Source of the DNA: Bradyrhizobium oropedii
GTDB lineage: Bacteria > Pseudomonadota > Alphaproteobacteria > Rhizobiales > Xanthobacteraceae
Assembly: GCF_020889685.1 (NCBI RefSeq)
Contig: NZ_JACMYO010000073.1
Location: forward strand, 1 to 36,459
Direction: 5' to 3'
DNA: 36,459 nucleotides
Made by a program: the position numbers and the translations under genes. Positions 1 to 8,338 of the stretch are shown piece after piece. How positions within the stretch are numbered: the stretch's first letter is position 1; every line of letters starts with the position of its first letter. The notes under the pieces were generated by a model. The model saw only the letters and a list, made by a program, of their open reading frames with translations. It did no database searches and was not told the origin of the DNA.

Positions 1-2
1 CT

Positions 3-233
3 GCCGCGGCTGCACCGGCCGCCCCCAGGCCTGAGGTTGGCCGCATGCCGGTGGTTGACGGCTGGGCACTGCGCGACGTCGGCAATGGTGGCGCACTCAT
101 CGAGGGCCGTGGCGGCATCTACGAGGTCTATGCCGGCGATCCCGTCCCCGGCCTTGGCCGCGTCGACGCCATCCGCAAGCAGGACGGCCGTTGGGTGGTC
201 GTCACCAGCAAGGGCCTGATCGTTTCGCGTTGA
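3..233 (+). CDS. C-terminal part of an unidentified protein (5' end outside window)
   Basis: The reading frame is already open at the left edge and runs to a TGA at 231-233, so only the last 76 residues are visible. The first dozen residues are an Ala/Pro-rich stretch that looks like a linker. They are followed by a compact domain with alternating Gly, Val and charged residues (GWALRDVGNGGALIEG, then YEVYAGDPVPGLGRVDAI) that ends in TSKGLIVSR. This resembles a small beta-rich C-terminal domain seen on secreted or envelope proteins, but I do not recognise a family. A strong terminator follows 22 bases after the stop, which supports this as the true gene end. An ATG at 45 lies in the same frame but has no ribosome binding site, so it is unlikely to be the start. 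Confidence 0.7.
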   Translation, partial: AAAAPAAPRPEVGRMPVVDGWALRDVGNGGALIEGRGGIYEVYAGDPVPGLGRVDAIRKQDGRWVVVTSKGLIVSR

Positions 234-254
234 TTTCCGAAACACGACAACACC

Positions 255-289
255 AAGGCGCTTCACCGCGATGTGAAGCGCCTTTTTTC
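255..289 (+). terminator. Rho-independent terminator
   Basis: A perfect 12-bp stem (AAGGCGCTTCAC at 255-266 pairing with GTGAAGCGCCTT at 273-284) encloses a 6-base loop and runs into a T tract at 283-288. It lies just after the stop at 233 and before the next gene at 325, so it ends the upstream transcript. Confidence 0.93.
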
Positions 290-324
290 TTGAATAGGGT
301 TTGCGGCGCGGTGTTAGTGGGAGC

Positions 325-1872
325 ATGAGCCGTGCGCTGAAATGCCTCCTGGTGATGTCCGTCCTGTTCTGCGGCGCCGTGTCTGCACGTGCCACGGAGG
401 ATCGCGCGCTCGAGCGCGGTGCGGCGGTGATCGATCCCGCGATCCTGCGCGAGCTCGATCATGGCCGCTTCGGCCTGGGACGGATGCTTGCGCCGGAACG
501 CTCCGCCGATGCGCCGCTGTCCAACCGCGAGCTGTTCGGGTTGCCGGCGATGGAGCCGGTGCGTGCGGCGCTCGATCGCGAATTCGATCGCTATGTCACA
601 AAGCATCATGCAAGCCTGCCGAACGAGAGCATCGGCGTCGGCGACGGCTTTGCGTTTCAGCTGTTCGATCGTGCGCTGTTCGAATCCCCCGACGTTCGCT
701 TCGTGCTCGCCGGCATCGCCAACCGCATGGACCGCGCCTATGTGGCGCCGAAAGACTGCGGCGAGATCCGGCTGGTCTACCGGCTGACCCGCACCGATGT
801 GCCGCTGATCGGCGAGAACGCGGTGTCGCAGCGGCTGCCGATGACGCTGAACCTGGTGCTGAAGGCGAAGGGCGACGGCAACGACGCGTCGCTGACCTGC
901 CGCGAGGTCGCGCGGCGTTGGCTCGCGACCGGCAGTGCACGGCCGGTGATGGAGAAACTGCTTGGCAAGGATGGTCCGCTTGGCCTGATCGATGCGCGGA
1001 ATGTCGATCGTATCGAGACCAATCTGCAGATCGCTCACGCGCCGAAATCCGCGGTGCGCGACTTCCGCACGGACTATCTGCTGAAAGTGTTCGACTATGA
1101 CGGTGCTGCAAGGCGCTTTGCCGAGGCGCCGCTGGAGAACCAGATCGATCGCGACCGCATTCTCGCCGACGAGGGGCTGAAGCGCGACTTCAAGGCGTGG
1201 CTGCTCGATCCCAGGCATTTTGCCGAATTCGATCGCGGCACCTTGCTGATCCCCGATCGTTTCCTCGCAACGTCAGCGGTTGCGCCGACGCCGATCGGTT
1301 TTGATGTCAGCGACCTCGAGCCCGAGTTCGGCCTGGTGCAGGGCGAGGGGACGGCCGGCAATGCGGTGTTCTCGGGAGACGACGTCGTCGGTGCCTTGCA
1401 GAAGGCCGCGGCTGACGGAACGAAGCTGCAGAACATCCAGTCGCTGGCCGGCTTCGAGCGCCGGCTCAACGACGTCACCTGCGCCGGCTGTCACCAGACC
1501 CGCGGCATCGGCGGCTTCCATTTTCCCGGCGTCGACTGGATGGCGGCGAAGCCGTCGAACTCCACCGTGGTGCCGGCCTCGCCGCATTTCTTCGGCGATC
1601 AGCCTCGCCGCCGCGATATCCTCACGAGCTTCCGCGACGGCAAGGCGCCGGACTTCTCGCGCGGCTTCTCCAACCGGCCGCAATCGCGCGGCAGCGCCGA
1701 GCTCGCCGGCACCGAATACAGCGACGGCTGGGGCGCGCATTGCTATCTGCCGGGCGCCAAGCAGACCGAAACCGACCGCAGCTTCCGCGGTTGGACCTGT
1801 GCCGAAGGGCTCGCGTGCCAAGTCGCGGGCAAGACCACCCGCATGGGCATGTGCTTCGTGAAGGGGCGCTGA
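325..1872 (+). CDS. Secreted protein with a single c-type heme motif, function unknown
   Basis: A 515-residue protein. The ATG at 325 is preferred over an in-frame TTG at 301 because it begins a clear signal peptide (MSRALKCLLVMSVLFC, cleavage after AVSARA) and has a GGGAG just upstream. Residues 386-390 are CAGCH, a covalent heme-c attachment motif, followed by RGIGGFHFPG. The rest lacks the repeats of a multiheme cytochrome. The C-terminal 45 residues hold several further cysteines (HCYLPG, WTCAEGLACQ, GMCFV), which may form periplasmic disulfides. With one heme site in a long unfamiliar sequence it could be a periplasmic electron-transfer protein or a heme enzyme; I cannot name the family. 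It follows a terminator and stands alone, so it probably has its own promoter in 290-324 or just upstream. Confidence 0.85.
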   Translation: MSRALKCLLVMSVLFCGAVSARATEDRALERGAAVIDPAILRELDHGRFGLGRMLAPERSADAPLSNRELFGLPAMEPVRAALDREFDRYVTKHHASLPNESIGVGDGFAFQLFDRALFESPDVRFVLAGIANRMDRAYVAPKDCGEIRLVYRLTRTDVPLIGENAVSQRLPMTLNLVLKAKGDGNDASLTCREVARRWLATGSARPVMEKLLGKDGPLGLIDARNVDRIETNLQIAHAPKSAVRDFRTDYLLKVFDYDGAARRFAEAPLENQIDRDRILADEGLKRDFKAWLLDPRHFAEFDRGTLLIPDRFLATSAVAPTPIGFDVSDLEPEFGLVQGEGTAGNAVFSGDDVVGALQKAAADGTKLQNIQSLAGFERRLNDVTCAGCHQTRGIGGFHFPGVDWMAAKPSNSTVVPASPHFFGDQPRRRDILTSFRDGKAPDFSRGFSNRPQSRGSAELAGTEYSDGWGAHCYLPGAKQTETDRSFRGWTCAEGLACQVAGKTTRMGMCFVKGR

Positions 1873-1931
1873 TCCGCCAGCCGGAACCGAAGCGTCTCCG
1901 CGTCATTATTTGATGCTACACTGTCGCTTGC

Positions 1932-2026
1932 CTAAAGCGCGATGAGATTTCGACATCGCGCTTTAGCTTCTTGTTTGAGCATGATCTTTTTCGGAAAACC
2001 GCTTCGCACTTTTCCGAACCATGCTC
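1932..2026. repeat. Paired hairpin intergenic repeat (CTAAAGCGCGATG family)
   Basis: There are two adjacent dyads. The first is CTAAAGCGCGATG at 1932-1944 with its exact inverse at 1954-1966. The second is an imperfect inverted repeat from GAGCATG (1977) to CATGCTC (2026), with the inner arms TTTTTCGGAAAA and CTTTTCCGAA. From memory this double hairpin is a widespread repeat in Bradyrhizobium and Rhodopseudomonas genomes. It lies between the heme protein and the small membrane protein and may also slow read-through. Confidence 0.75.
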
Positions 2027-2061
2027 TTGGACCTGACAGCTCTTGACCGGAGACTGGCCCG

Positions 2062-2226
2062 ATGAGTGCTTCCGAGGACAACAAGCAGCGCAACCGCGAG
2101 ATCGCGGCCAACGAGGCCGAACGTCAGGCGGCCAGCGCCGTCCGCGTCAGCAGTTGGGCGATCGGGCTTGCGGTCGTCATCGGCATCATCGTTGTGGCCA
2201 TCGTCTGGGCCTGGATGACGCGGTGA
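2062..2226 (+). CDS. Small single-pass membrane protein (54 aa)
   Basis: A short gene from ATG at 2062 to TGA at 2224-2226. An SD-like GGAGA lies 8 bases upstream. The first 30 residues are hydrophilic and rich in Asn, Glu, Gln and Arg (MSASEDNKQRNREIAANEAE), probably a short cytoplasmic helix. They are followed by one strongly hydrophobic helix (residues 32-52: WAIGLAVVIG, IIVVAIVWAW) and a terminal MTR. The layout suits a small inner-membrane protein with its N-terminus in the cytoplasm. No function can be read from it. The codon choice is GC-rich like its neighbours, which supports a real gene. Confidence 0.7.
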   Translation: MSASEDNKQRNREIAANEAERQAASAVRVSSWAIGLAVVIGIIVVAIVWAWMTR

Positions 2227-2235
2227 AGATTCTTA

Positions 2236-2374
2236 CCTCGCCCCGCTTGCGGGGAGAGGTCGGATCGCATCAACAGATGCGATCCGGGTGAGGGGGTACA
2301 GGTCTCTCCTCCATCTATGTTTGCGGAAGGAAGCCCCTCACCCCAGCCCTCTCCCCGCAAGAGCGGGGCGAGGG
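2236..2374. repeat. Palindromic intergenic repeat (CCTCGCCCCGC family)
   Basis: The outer arms CCTCGCCCCGCTTGCGGGGA (from 2236) and CCCTCTCCCCGCAAGAGCGG (from 2347) are near-perfect inverses. A smaller dyad GGATCGCATC...GATGCGATCC sits inside at 2262-2285. It occupies most of the gap between two convergent genes. The copy at 16675-16827 has the same architecture. Confidence 0.75.
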
Positions 2375-2398
2375 AGGGCAACCCGCGTAGCTTGGCGC

Positions 2399-3604
2399 CT
2401 ACGCCACCGCGCCGGACGCGCGCAGCTTCTGGATCGTGGCCTCGTCGTAGCCGGCCTGGCGCAGGATCTCGTCGGAGTGCTCGCCGACCTCGGGCGGCTT
2501 GCGCGGCTGTACCTTCTTGGCGCCGTCGATGAAGATCGGGCTGTTGATGGTCAGCATGGTGTCGTTCTCGAAGCGCACCAGCACCTCGTTCTCGATCATC
2601 TGCTTGTCGTTCGGGATGTCGTCGAGGATGCCGACGACGCCGAACACCAGGCCATTGCCGTCGAGGATCTTGCGCCATTCGGCGAGATCCTTGCTGGCGA
2701 ACACTTCGTCAAAAATCTTGATCAGCTCGACCGAGCGCGCATGGCGGTCCGCCTTGGTGGCGAAGCGCGCATCGGCGACGAGATCCTCGCGGCCCATGCA
2801 GCGTGCCAGCGTCGGCCATTGCCGGTCTTCATTGAGCAGCGACAGGATCAGCCAGCGGCCGTCCTTGCACTTGTAGTGGTTGGTGACGGCGTTCAGCGCC
2901 TCTTCGCGCGGCTTGCGCTTCTTGAACTTGGCGCCGGCAAGCTTGGCCTGCGCCAGCACGCCGTTGGCCCAGACGCCATTGGCCATCAGGTTGGTCGAGA
3001 CGTGCGAGCCCTTGCCGGTCTTCTCGCGCTGGAACAGCGCGGTGACGATCGCGCCGTAGAACGCCATCGCGCAGGGGTGGTCGCCCATGCCGGCGACCGA
3101 ACGTGCCGGCGTGGTGTCCTCGTCGGCGCGCACCAGGTCCATCAGGCCGGAGCGGGCCCAATAGGCGTTGGAGTCGAAGCCGGGCTTGTTGGCTTCTTCG
3201 CCCTTCTCGCCATAGCCGGTGAATGACGCGTAGATCAGCCGGTCGTTGAGGTGGGCGAGATGATCGTGGGTGATGCCGAGTTTTGCGCGCACCTGCGGCG
3301 GCATGTTGGTGATGAACACGTCGGCCTCGGCGACCAGCTTGTAGAGCACCTCGCGCGCCTCCGGCTTGGTGAGGTCGAGCGCGAGGCTCTTCTTGTTGCG
3401 GGCCTCCAGCATCCACGCGAAATTGTGTTCGCTCGCGGGATAGCCGGGCAGATTAGGCAGATTGCGGTAGGGGTCACCGGTGCCGGGCGGCTCGATCTTG
3501 ATGACGTCGGCGCCGAAGTCGGACAGCACGGTGGCGGCCGCAGGCGCCGCGATGAAGCTCGCGCAGTCCAGGACCTTGAGCCCGTCAAAAATGCCTTTTT
3601 CCAT
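2399..3604 (-). CDS. CaiB/BaiF-type (class III) CoA transferase
   Basis: A 401-residue member of the family III CoA transferases, which move CoA between carboxylic acids through an Asp-bound anhydride. The family start is seen in LKVLDCASFIAAPAAA and IKIEPPGTGDPYR (Rossmann-type N-terminal domain). Asp144 in GFDSNAYWARSG is in the position of the catalytic Asp. The length matches the usual ~400. The ATG at 3604 is chosen because GGGAG lies about 10 bases upstream; the frame continues upstream only with unrelated sequence. The gene stands alone between two repeats, so the acid substrate cannot be inferred. It is distinct from the second CaiB-family gene at 32867-33967, which sits in an operon. 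Confidence 0.88.
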   Translation of the reverse strand: MEKGIFDGLKVLDCASFIAAPAAATVLSDFGADVIKIEPPGTGDPYRNLPNLPGYPASEHNFAWMLEARNKKSLALDLTKPEAREVLYKLVAEADVFITNMPPQVRAKLGITHDHLAHLNDRLIYASFTGYGEKGEEANKPGFDSNAYWARSGLMDLVRADEDTTPARSVAGMGDHPCAMAFYGAIVTALFQREKTGKGSHVSTNLMANGVWANGVLAQAKLAGAKFKKRKPREEALNAVTNHYKCKDGRWLILSLLNEDRQWPTLARCMGREDLVADARFATKADRHARSVELIKIFDEVFASKDLAEWRKILDGNGLVFGVVGILDDIPNDKQMIENEVLVRFENDTMLTINSPIFIDGAKKVQPRKPPEVGEHSDEILRQAGYDEATIQKLRASGAVA

Positions 3605-3731
3605 CGTGCCGTCGCTCCCGTGGCGCTTGTTGGTGTTTTTCCGGTAGCTGGAATTATCGTGTGCGATGATCCCGATCAGACCGCCATTTGACCCATCTCG
3701 GGGGCGCGATGCAACGGGTTGTTGAGACGTC

Positions 3732-3812
3732 ATTGCGAGCGGAGCGAAGCAATCCATACCTCGACTCGGGGATAGATGGATTGCTTCGTCGCTTCGCTCC
3801 TCGCAAAGACGG
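3732..3812. repeat. Palindromic intergenic repeat (CATTGCGAGC...GCAATCCA family)
   Basis: TCATTGCGAGCGGAGCGAAG begins the left arm, which ends in CAATCCAT. The right arm starts ATGGATTGCTTCGTCGCTTC and ends CTCCTCGCAAAGACGG, the inverse of the left. Related copies lie at 23662-23749 and 36216-36334, and a degenerate one at 25421-25487. The element separates the CoA transferase promoter from the 3' end of putA. Confidence 0.8.
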
Positions 3813-3817
3813 TAAAC

Positions 3818-6800
3818 CTACTCCACGCCCGCCATCAGCGCTGCATTGCCGCCGGCAGCGGCGGTGTTGATCGTGATCGTCTGCTCGGTGGCGAAGCGCG
3901 TCAGGTAGTGCGGGCCGCCGGCCTTGGGGCCGGTGCCGGACAGGCCGCTGCCGCCGAACGGCTGCACGCCGACGACTGCGCCGATCATGTTGCGGTTGAC
4001 ATAGATGTTGCCGACCCGGAGGCGGTCGATCACGTGCTCGATGGTGTCGTCGATGCGGGAATGGATGCCGAGTGTCAGCCCGAAACCGGTCGCCTCGATC
4101 GCGGCCAGCACATCGCCGAGCCGCTCCGCCCGATAGCGCACGACATGCAGGATCGGGCCGAACACCTCCTCGGTGAGCTGGCTTGCCGCCGACAGTTCGA
4201 AGATGTGCGGCGCCACGAAATTGCCTGCTGGCGCCTCGGCGGCGAGATGCACCCGCGCTTCCCTTTTCATGCGCGCGATATGCGCGTCCAGCCGCTGCTT
4301 GGCCTCGGCATCGATCACCGGTCCGATATGCGTCGATGGCTGCGAGGGATCGCCGATCTTCAATTCGCGCGCGGCGCCCGCGATCATCTCGATCATGCGG
4401 TCGGCGACGTCGTCCTGGACGAACAGCAGACGCAACGCCGAGCAGCGCTGGCCAGCGGAGCGGAACGCTGAAGTGACGACATCATCGGCGACCTGCTCGG
4501 GCAGCGCGGTGGCATCGACGATCATCGCATTGATGCCGCCGGTCTCGGCGACCAGCGGCACGATCGGGCCATCCTTGGCCGCCAGCGTCCGGTTGATCGA
4601 GCGCGCGACCTCAGTGGAGCCGGTGAAGACCACGCCGGCGATGGCGGGATGGCTGACCAGCGCGGCGCCGACCGCGCCGTCGCCCTGTACCAGATGCAGG
4701 GCCGTTTCAGGCACGCCGGCTTGATGCAGGAGGGCGATAGCCTCGGCTGCGATCCGCGGCGTCTGCTCGGCGGGCTTTGCGATCACCGCATTACCGGCCA
4801 TCAGCGCTGCCGTCACCTGGCCGAGGAAAATCGCGAGCGGGAAATTCCACGGCGAGATCGCGACGAACGCGCCGCGTCCGTGCAGCTCCAGTACGTTGCT
4901 CTCGCCGGTCGGCCCCGGCATCGTCTCGCTTTCGCCGAACAGCTTTTTGCCGAGCGCTGCATAGTAGCGGCAGAAGTCGATCGCCTCGCGCACCTCGGAG
5001 AGTGCGTCGTCGAGCGTCTTGCCGCCCTCGCTTTGCAGCAGAGCGAGGAAGTGGGCGCGGCGCTGCTCAAGCAGGTCGGCGGCCTTGTCGAGGATCGCCG
5101 CACGTTGTGTGGCCGGCGTGCCGTTCCAGGCCTTGAAGCCACGCTGCGCAGCCGTGATGACGGCATTCGTCTGCTCGGCGGTGGACGTGTTGATCGCAGG
5201 CGAGGCCTTGCGCTCGGCCGCGATCGCCGACGTCAACGTTTGGAGCGCCTTTCGTTCGCCGAGCTCGATGCCGTGCGAATTCTCGCGCTGCGGCCGATAG
5301 AGATCGGCCGGCAACGGAAATCCGGAGTGCGCAGCGTTGCTGTCGCTGCCTATGATCTCGGCCGGGCGGCGCAGCAGATCGACGATGGAAACGCGATTGT
5401 CCGCGGCCAGCGCCACGAAGGACGAGTTGGCGCCGTTCTCGAGCAGGCGCCGCACCAGATAGGCGAGCAGGTCGCGATGGCTGCCGACCGGCGCATAGGT
5501 GCGATGGGCGATTTCAGGCCTGTCGTCGCCGAGCTGTGCGTAGAGGGCTTCGCCCATGCCGTGCAGCCGCTGGAATTCGAAGCTCGTTGGGTCGTCCGCG
5601 AGTTCGAGGATGGTCGCGACCGTCAGCGCGTTGTGGGTGGCGAATTGCGGAAACAGCCGCGGCCGCAACGTCAGCAGTTTTCGCGCGCAGGCGACATAGT
5701 TCAAATCGGTCATCGCCTTGCGAGTGAACACCGGATAGCCGTCGAGCCCACGCTCCTGCGCGCGCTTGATCTCGGCGTCCCAATAGGCGCCCTTGACCAA
5801 GCGCACCATCATCCTGCGGTCGAGCGCGCGCGTGAGTGCATCGATGTAGTCGATCACGTCAGCGGCGCGCTTCTGATAGGCCTGGATCGCGAGGCCAAAG
5901 CCGCTCCAGCCGGCGAGCGACGGGTTGGCGAATGCGGCGGCGATGACGTCGAGCGACAGCTCCAGCCGGTCGGCCTCCTCGGCATCGACGGTGAAATTGA
6001 GGTCGAACGCCTTGGCGCGGCGCGCGAGGTCGATCAGCTGCGGCACCAATTCAGTCATGACTCGCGCATGGCTCACCGCCTCGAAACGCGGATGCAGTGC
6101 GGAGAGCTTCACCGAGATGCCGGGTCGGTCGGGTAGGGCTTGATCGCCGGCGGCCTTGCCGATCGCCTCGATCGCGCGGGCGTAGGATTCGAAATAGCGA
6201 TGGGCGTCGTCGGCGGTACGCGCGCCTTCGCCGAGCATGTCGAAGGAATAGCGCGAGCCGCGCGCCGTTTGCGATTGCGCACGTGACAGCGCCGCCTCGA
6301 TGGTCTCGCCGAGCACGAAATGGCTGCCCATCAGCCGCATTGCCTGCCGCGTCGCGGCGCGCACCGCCGGTGCACCGAGCCGCTTGGTCAGCCGACCTAT
6401 CGTTCCCTGCGGTGTTTCACCGGGCTGGATCACCCGCGCGGACATGCCGAGCGCCCAGGCCGAGGCGTTGACCAGGAACGCGCTGGATTTGGTCTCGTGG
6501 TTGACGAAGTCGCCCTGGCCGAGCTTGTCCTCGATGAACTGGTCGGCGGTGCGCGCGTCGGGCACCCGCAGCAGTGCCTCCGCCAGCACCATCAGCGCCA
6601 GCCCCTCTTTGGTCGACAGCGCGAACTCCCGCAGCATGTCCTCGACCCCGCCGAGCGGATCGTCGTTCGCCCGGATCGCCTCGATCAGGCGCGTCGCGCT
6701 GCGATCGATCCGGGCCTCCGCTTCCGCGCCAAGCCTCGCGTCATGGCGCAGGCGGCTGGCGATTGCTGTGTCATCGGGTGCGTAGGGCGCGCTGAACGGC

Positions 6801-6820
6801 GGCGGGAGCGGGTCTGGCAT
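3818..6820 (-). CDS. putA: Bifunctional proline dehydrogenase / P5C dehydrogenase PutA
   Basis: PutA oxidises proline to glutamate in two steps using FAD, then NAD. At 1000 residues this is the short two-domain form without the N-terminal ribbon-helix-helix regulator domain of enterobacterial PutA; B. japonicum PutA is 999 residues. The N-terminal half carries proline dehydrogenase signatures (VKLSALHPRFE, RLVKGAYWDAEIKRA, TYAPVGSHRDLL, RRLLENGANSSF). The C-terminal half is an aldehyde dehydrogenase with FTGSTEVARS, the Glu in VAETGGINAM, and the catalytic Cys793 in SAGQRCSALR. The ATG at 6820 has AAGGA seven bases upstream; an ATG at 6841 also has a weaker site. The gene diverges from an Lrp/AsnC regulator across 119 bases, so proline-dependent activation is likely. 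Confidence 0.97.
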   Translation of the reverse strand: MPDPLPPPFSAPYAPDDTAIASRLRHDARLGAEAEARIDRSATRLIEAIRANDDPLGGVEDMLREFALSTKEGLALMVLAEALLRVPDARTADQFIEDKLGQGDFVNHETKSSAFLVNASAWALGMSARVIQPGETPQGTIGRLTKRLGAPAVRAATRQAMRLMGSHFVLGETIEAALSRAQSQTARGSRYSFDMLGEGARTADDAHRYFESYARAIEAIGKAAGDQALPDRPGISVKLSALHPRFEAVSHARVMTELVPQLIDLARRAKAFDLNFTVDAEEADRLELSLDVIAAAFANPSLAGWSGFGLAIQAYQKRAADVIDYIDALTRALDRRMMVRLVKGAYWDAEIKRAQERGLDGYPVFTRKAMTDLNYVACARKLLTLRPRLFPQFATHNALTVATILELADDPTSFEFQRLHGMGEALYAQLGDDRPEIAHRTYAPVGSHRDLLAYLVRRLLENGANSSFVALAADNRVSIVDLLRRPAEIIGSDSNAAHSGFPLPADLYRPQRENSHGIELGERKALQTLTSAIAAERKASPAINTSTAEQTNAVITAAQRGFKAWNGTPATQRAAILDKAADLLEQRRAHFLALLQSEGGKTLDDALSEVREAIDFCRYYAALGKKLFGESETMPGPTGESNVLELHGRGAFVAISPWNFPLAIFLGQVTAALMAGNAVIAKPAEQTPRIAAEAIALLHQAGVPETALHLVQGDGAVGAALVSHPAIAGVVFTGSTEVARSINRTLAAKDGPIVPLVAETGGINAMIVDATALPEQVADDVVTSAFRSAGQRCSALRLLFVQDDVADRMIEMIAGAARELKIGDPSQPSTHIGPVIDAEAKQRLDAHIARMKREARVHLAAEAPAGNFVAPHIFELSAASQLTEEVFGPILHVVRYRAERLGDVLAAIEATGFGLTLGIHSRIDDTIEHVIDRLRVGNIYVNRNMIGAVVGVQPFGGSGLSGTGPKAGGPHYLTRFATEQTITINTAAAGGNAALMAGVE

Positions 6821-6939
6821 GGGCGGTTCCTTAGGCAGCATTGCACGGGAATTCCTACGCGCCCGTGGACCGTAGTTCGATAGACAAATTAGCAAGTTTG
6901 CCTTAGAAAATAAGGATCAGTTCAAATATTTCCGTAGAT
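6821..6939. promoter_or_regulatory. Shared putA / lrp-type regulator promoter region
   Basis: This 119-base AT-rich gap between the divergent starts must hold both promoters. It contains two dyads of Lrp-site size. CAAATT-agca-AGTTTG at 6885-6900 is imperfect by one base. CCTTA-gaaaa-TAAGG at 6901-6915 is perfect. The two abut, as expected for cooperative Lrp-family binding. Confidence 0.65.
6901..6915. promoter_or_regulatory. Candidate operator for the Lrp/AsnC regulator
   Basis: A perfect 15-base dyad with 5-bp arms (CCTTA/TAAGG) and a 5-base A-rich centre, the geometry of Lrp-family sites. It lies 25-39 bases upstream of the regulator start codon and about 80 bases upstream of putA. Binding is inferred from position and symmetry only. 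Confidence 0.5.
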
Positions 6940-7404
6940 ATGACAGAGATAGACAAGATAGACCGCAAAATCCTCTCGATCCTGCAAGGGGATGGCAGGA
7001 TTGCCAATGTGGAGCTGGCTGAGCGGATCGGCTTGTCGCCGACCTCGGTCGGCGAACGGCTGAAGCGGCTGCAGCGCGACGGCTTCGTCGAGGGCTATGG
7101 CGCGCGGCTCAATCCGCACCGGCTTGGCCTCGGCCTGCTGGTGTTCGTCGAGGTGCTGCTCGACAAGACCACGCCCGACGTGTTCGAGCGCTTCGCCAAA
7201 GCGGTCCAGACCGCGCCGGAAGTGCTGGAGTGTCACATGGTGGCCGGCGGCTTCGACTATCTGGTCAAGGCGCGCGTCGCCAACATGACCGCCTATCGCA
7301 GGTTTCTCGGCGAAACGCTGCTGGCGCTGCCGGGCGTGCGCGAGACGCGAACCTACGCGGTGATGGAGGAAGTCAAGCGCGACGCGCCGCTGCCGGTCGG
7401 TTGA
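6940..7404 (+). CDS. Lrp/AsnC family regulator, probable activator of putA
   Basis: A 154-residue protein of standard Lrp/AsnC length. Residues 1-60 form the winged helix-turn-helix (IDRKILSILQGDGRIANVEL, then RIGLSPTSVGERLKRLQRDG). Residues 65-150 form the RAM/AsnC effector domain, with GGFDYLVKARV and the closing FLGETLLALPGVRETRTYAV. It faces putA across a short shared promoter. This is the arrangement of PutR in Rhodobacter and Agrobacterium, where the Lrp-type protein activates putA when proline is present, so that role is inferred here. I see no second gene in its transcript. Confidence 0.93.
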   Translation: MTEIDKIDRKILSILQGDGRIANVELAERIGLSPTSVGERLKRLQRDGFVEGYGARLNPHRLGLGLLVFVEVLLDKTTPDVFERFAKAVQTAPEVLECHMVAGGFDYLVKARVANMTAYRRFLGETLLALPGVRETRTYAVMEEVKRDAPLPVG

Positions 7405-7498
7405 GGGCCGTTTGATGTGATCCACAGCCATGCGCCGAATGTATTGGCATCGTGATGCGCCCGCGATAATCCTGTCTCGCAGGGTAGGGCAGTGGTTC

Positions 7499-8149
7499 AT
7501 GAAAGACGCCGATCAGCCGATACGAATGAAGCGGGCCGGATTTGCCGGCGCGCTTGCCGTGCTCACGCTCTCTCTGCCGTCAGTGGCGCCGGTCCGCGCG
7601 GCCGAGCTCAGCTCGGGCGTCATGCAGCTCTATACCTCGGTCTCGATCTATCCGCCGTCGGCCTCGACGATGACCGTCTGTTACGGCTTCGTCTGCCGGC
7701 GCCGCGAGATGCTCGACTTCAATGCCGCCGACAGGGCGGCCTTGAGCAAGATCATGGCCACGGGCCGCGCCAACGCCGCTGCCGAGCGTGCGGCCGTGCA
7801 AAAGGCCGTGATCTGGTTCGACCGCCGGATGGGGCCGATCCTCGGTACCGACAAGCGCGTGGCCAAAGCGGATTTCCGCGCCAACGACGACAAGCACAAT
7901 TTCGATTGCTGGGACACGACGCGCAACACGACCAGCCTGATGCTGGTGATGCAGTCCTGGAATCTGTTCAAGTTCCACGACGTCGGCGATCCCCACTATC
8001 GCGGGTTCTCGTTGGGGCAAACGCCGCACAACACCGCCGTTCTGCTCGAACGCGCCACCAAGGTGGAATGGGCCGTCGATCTCTGGCCCCGCGGCTATCT
8101 GCAACCGCCTGACGTCATGACCGTCGCCAAATGGGTGACGGAAGATTGA
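7499..8149 (+). CDS. Secreted protein of unknown function
   Basis: A 216-residue protein. The ATG at 7499 gives a signal peptide after a short charged lead (KRAGFAGALAVLTLSLPS, cleavage near PVRA-AEL); an in-frame ATG at 7430 would add 23 residues and bury the signal. The mature part has a Cys pair (VCYGFVCRRR), a basic helical segment, and a Trp/His/Asn-rich core (KHNFDCWDTTRNTT) that ends in WPRGYLQPPDVM. I do not recognise a family. The conserved-looking Cys, Trp and His residues suggest a folded periplasmic domain rather than a structural peptide. It is a single gene about 95 bases after the regulator and may share its transcript. Confidence 0.72.
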   Translation: MKDADQPIRMKRAGFAGALAVLTLSLPSVAPVRAAELSSGVMQLYTSVSIYPPSASTMTVCYGFVCRRREMLDFNAADRAALSKIMATGRANAAAERAAVQKAVIWFDRRMGPILGTDKRVAKADFRANDDKHNFDCWDTTRNTTSLMLVMQSWNLFKFHDVGDPHYRGFSLGQTPHNTAVLLERATKVEWAVDLWPRGYLQPPDVMTVAKWVTED

Positions 8150-8338
8150 GCGGCTGAGTGTCGCCGCCGCGCCTGTTCCGTGGCGCTCCATCCCCATTGA
8201 TTGCGCAGGGATATCGATCTCTGTCATTTGACGCTGGAACCGCACTCAATGGTTCCAAAAATTCGTTCACCACCCATCACCATAAGAGCCAAGTGACGCG
8301 TTAACACGGGCAGCATTCGGTCAACCCGAGGCTACGTC

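Noticed and set aside
202..1218. 338-residue minus-strand frame opposite the heme protein
   Set aside because: It crosses the terminator at 255-289 and lacks any family motif.
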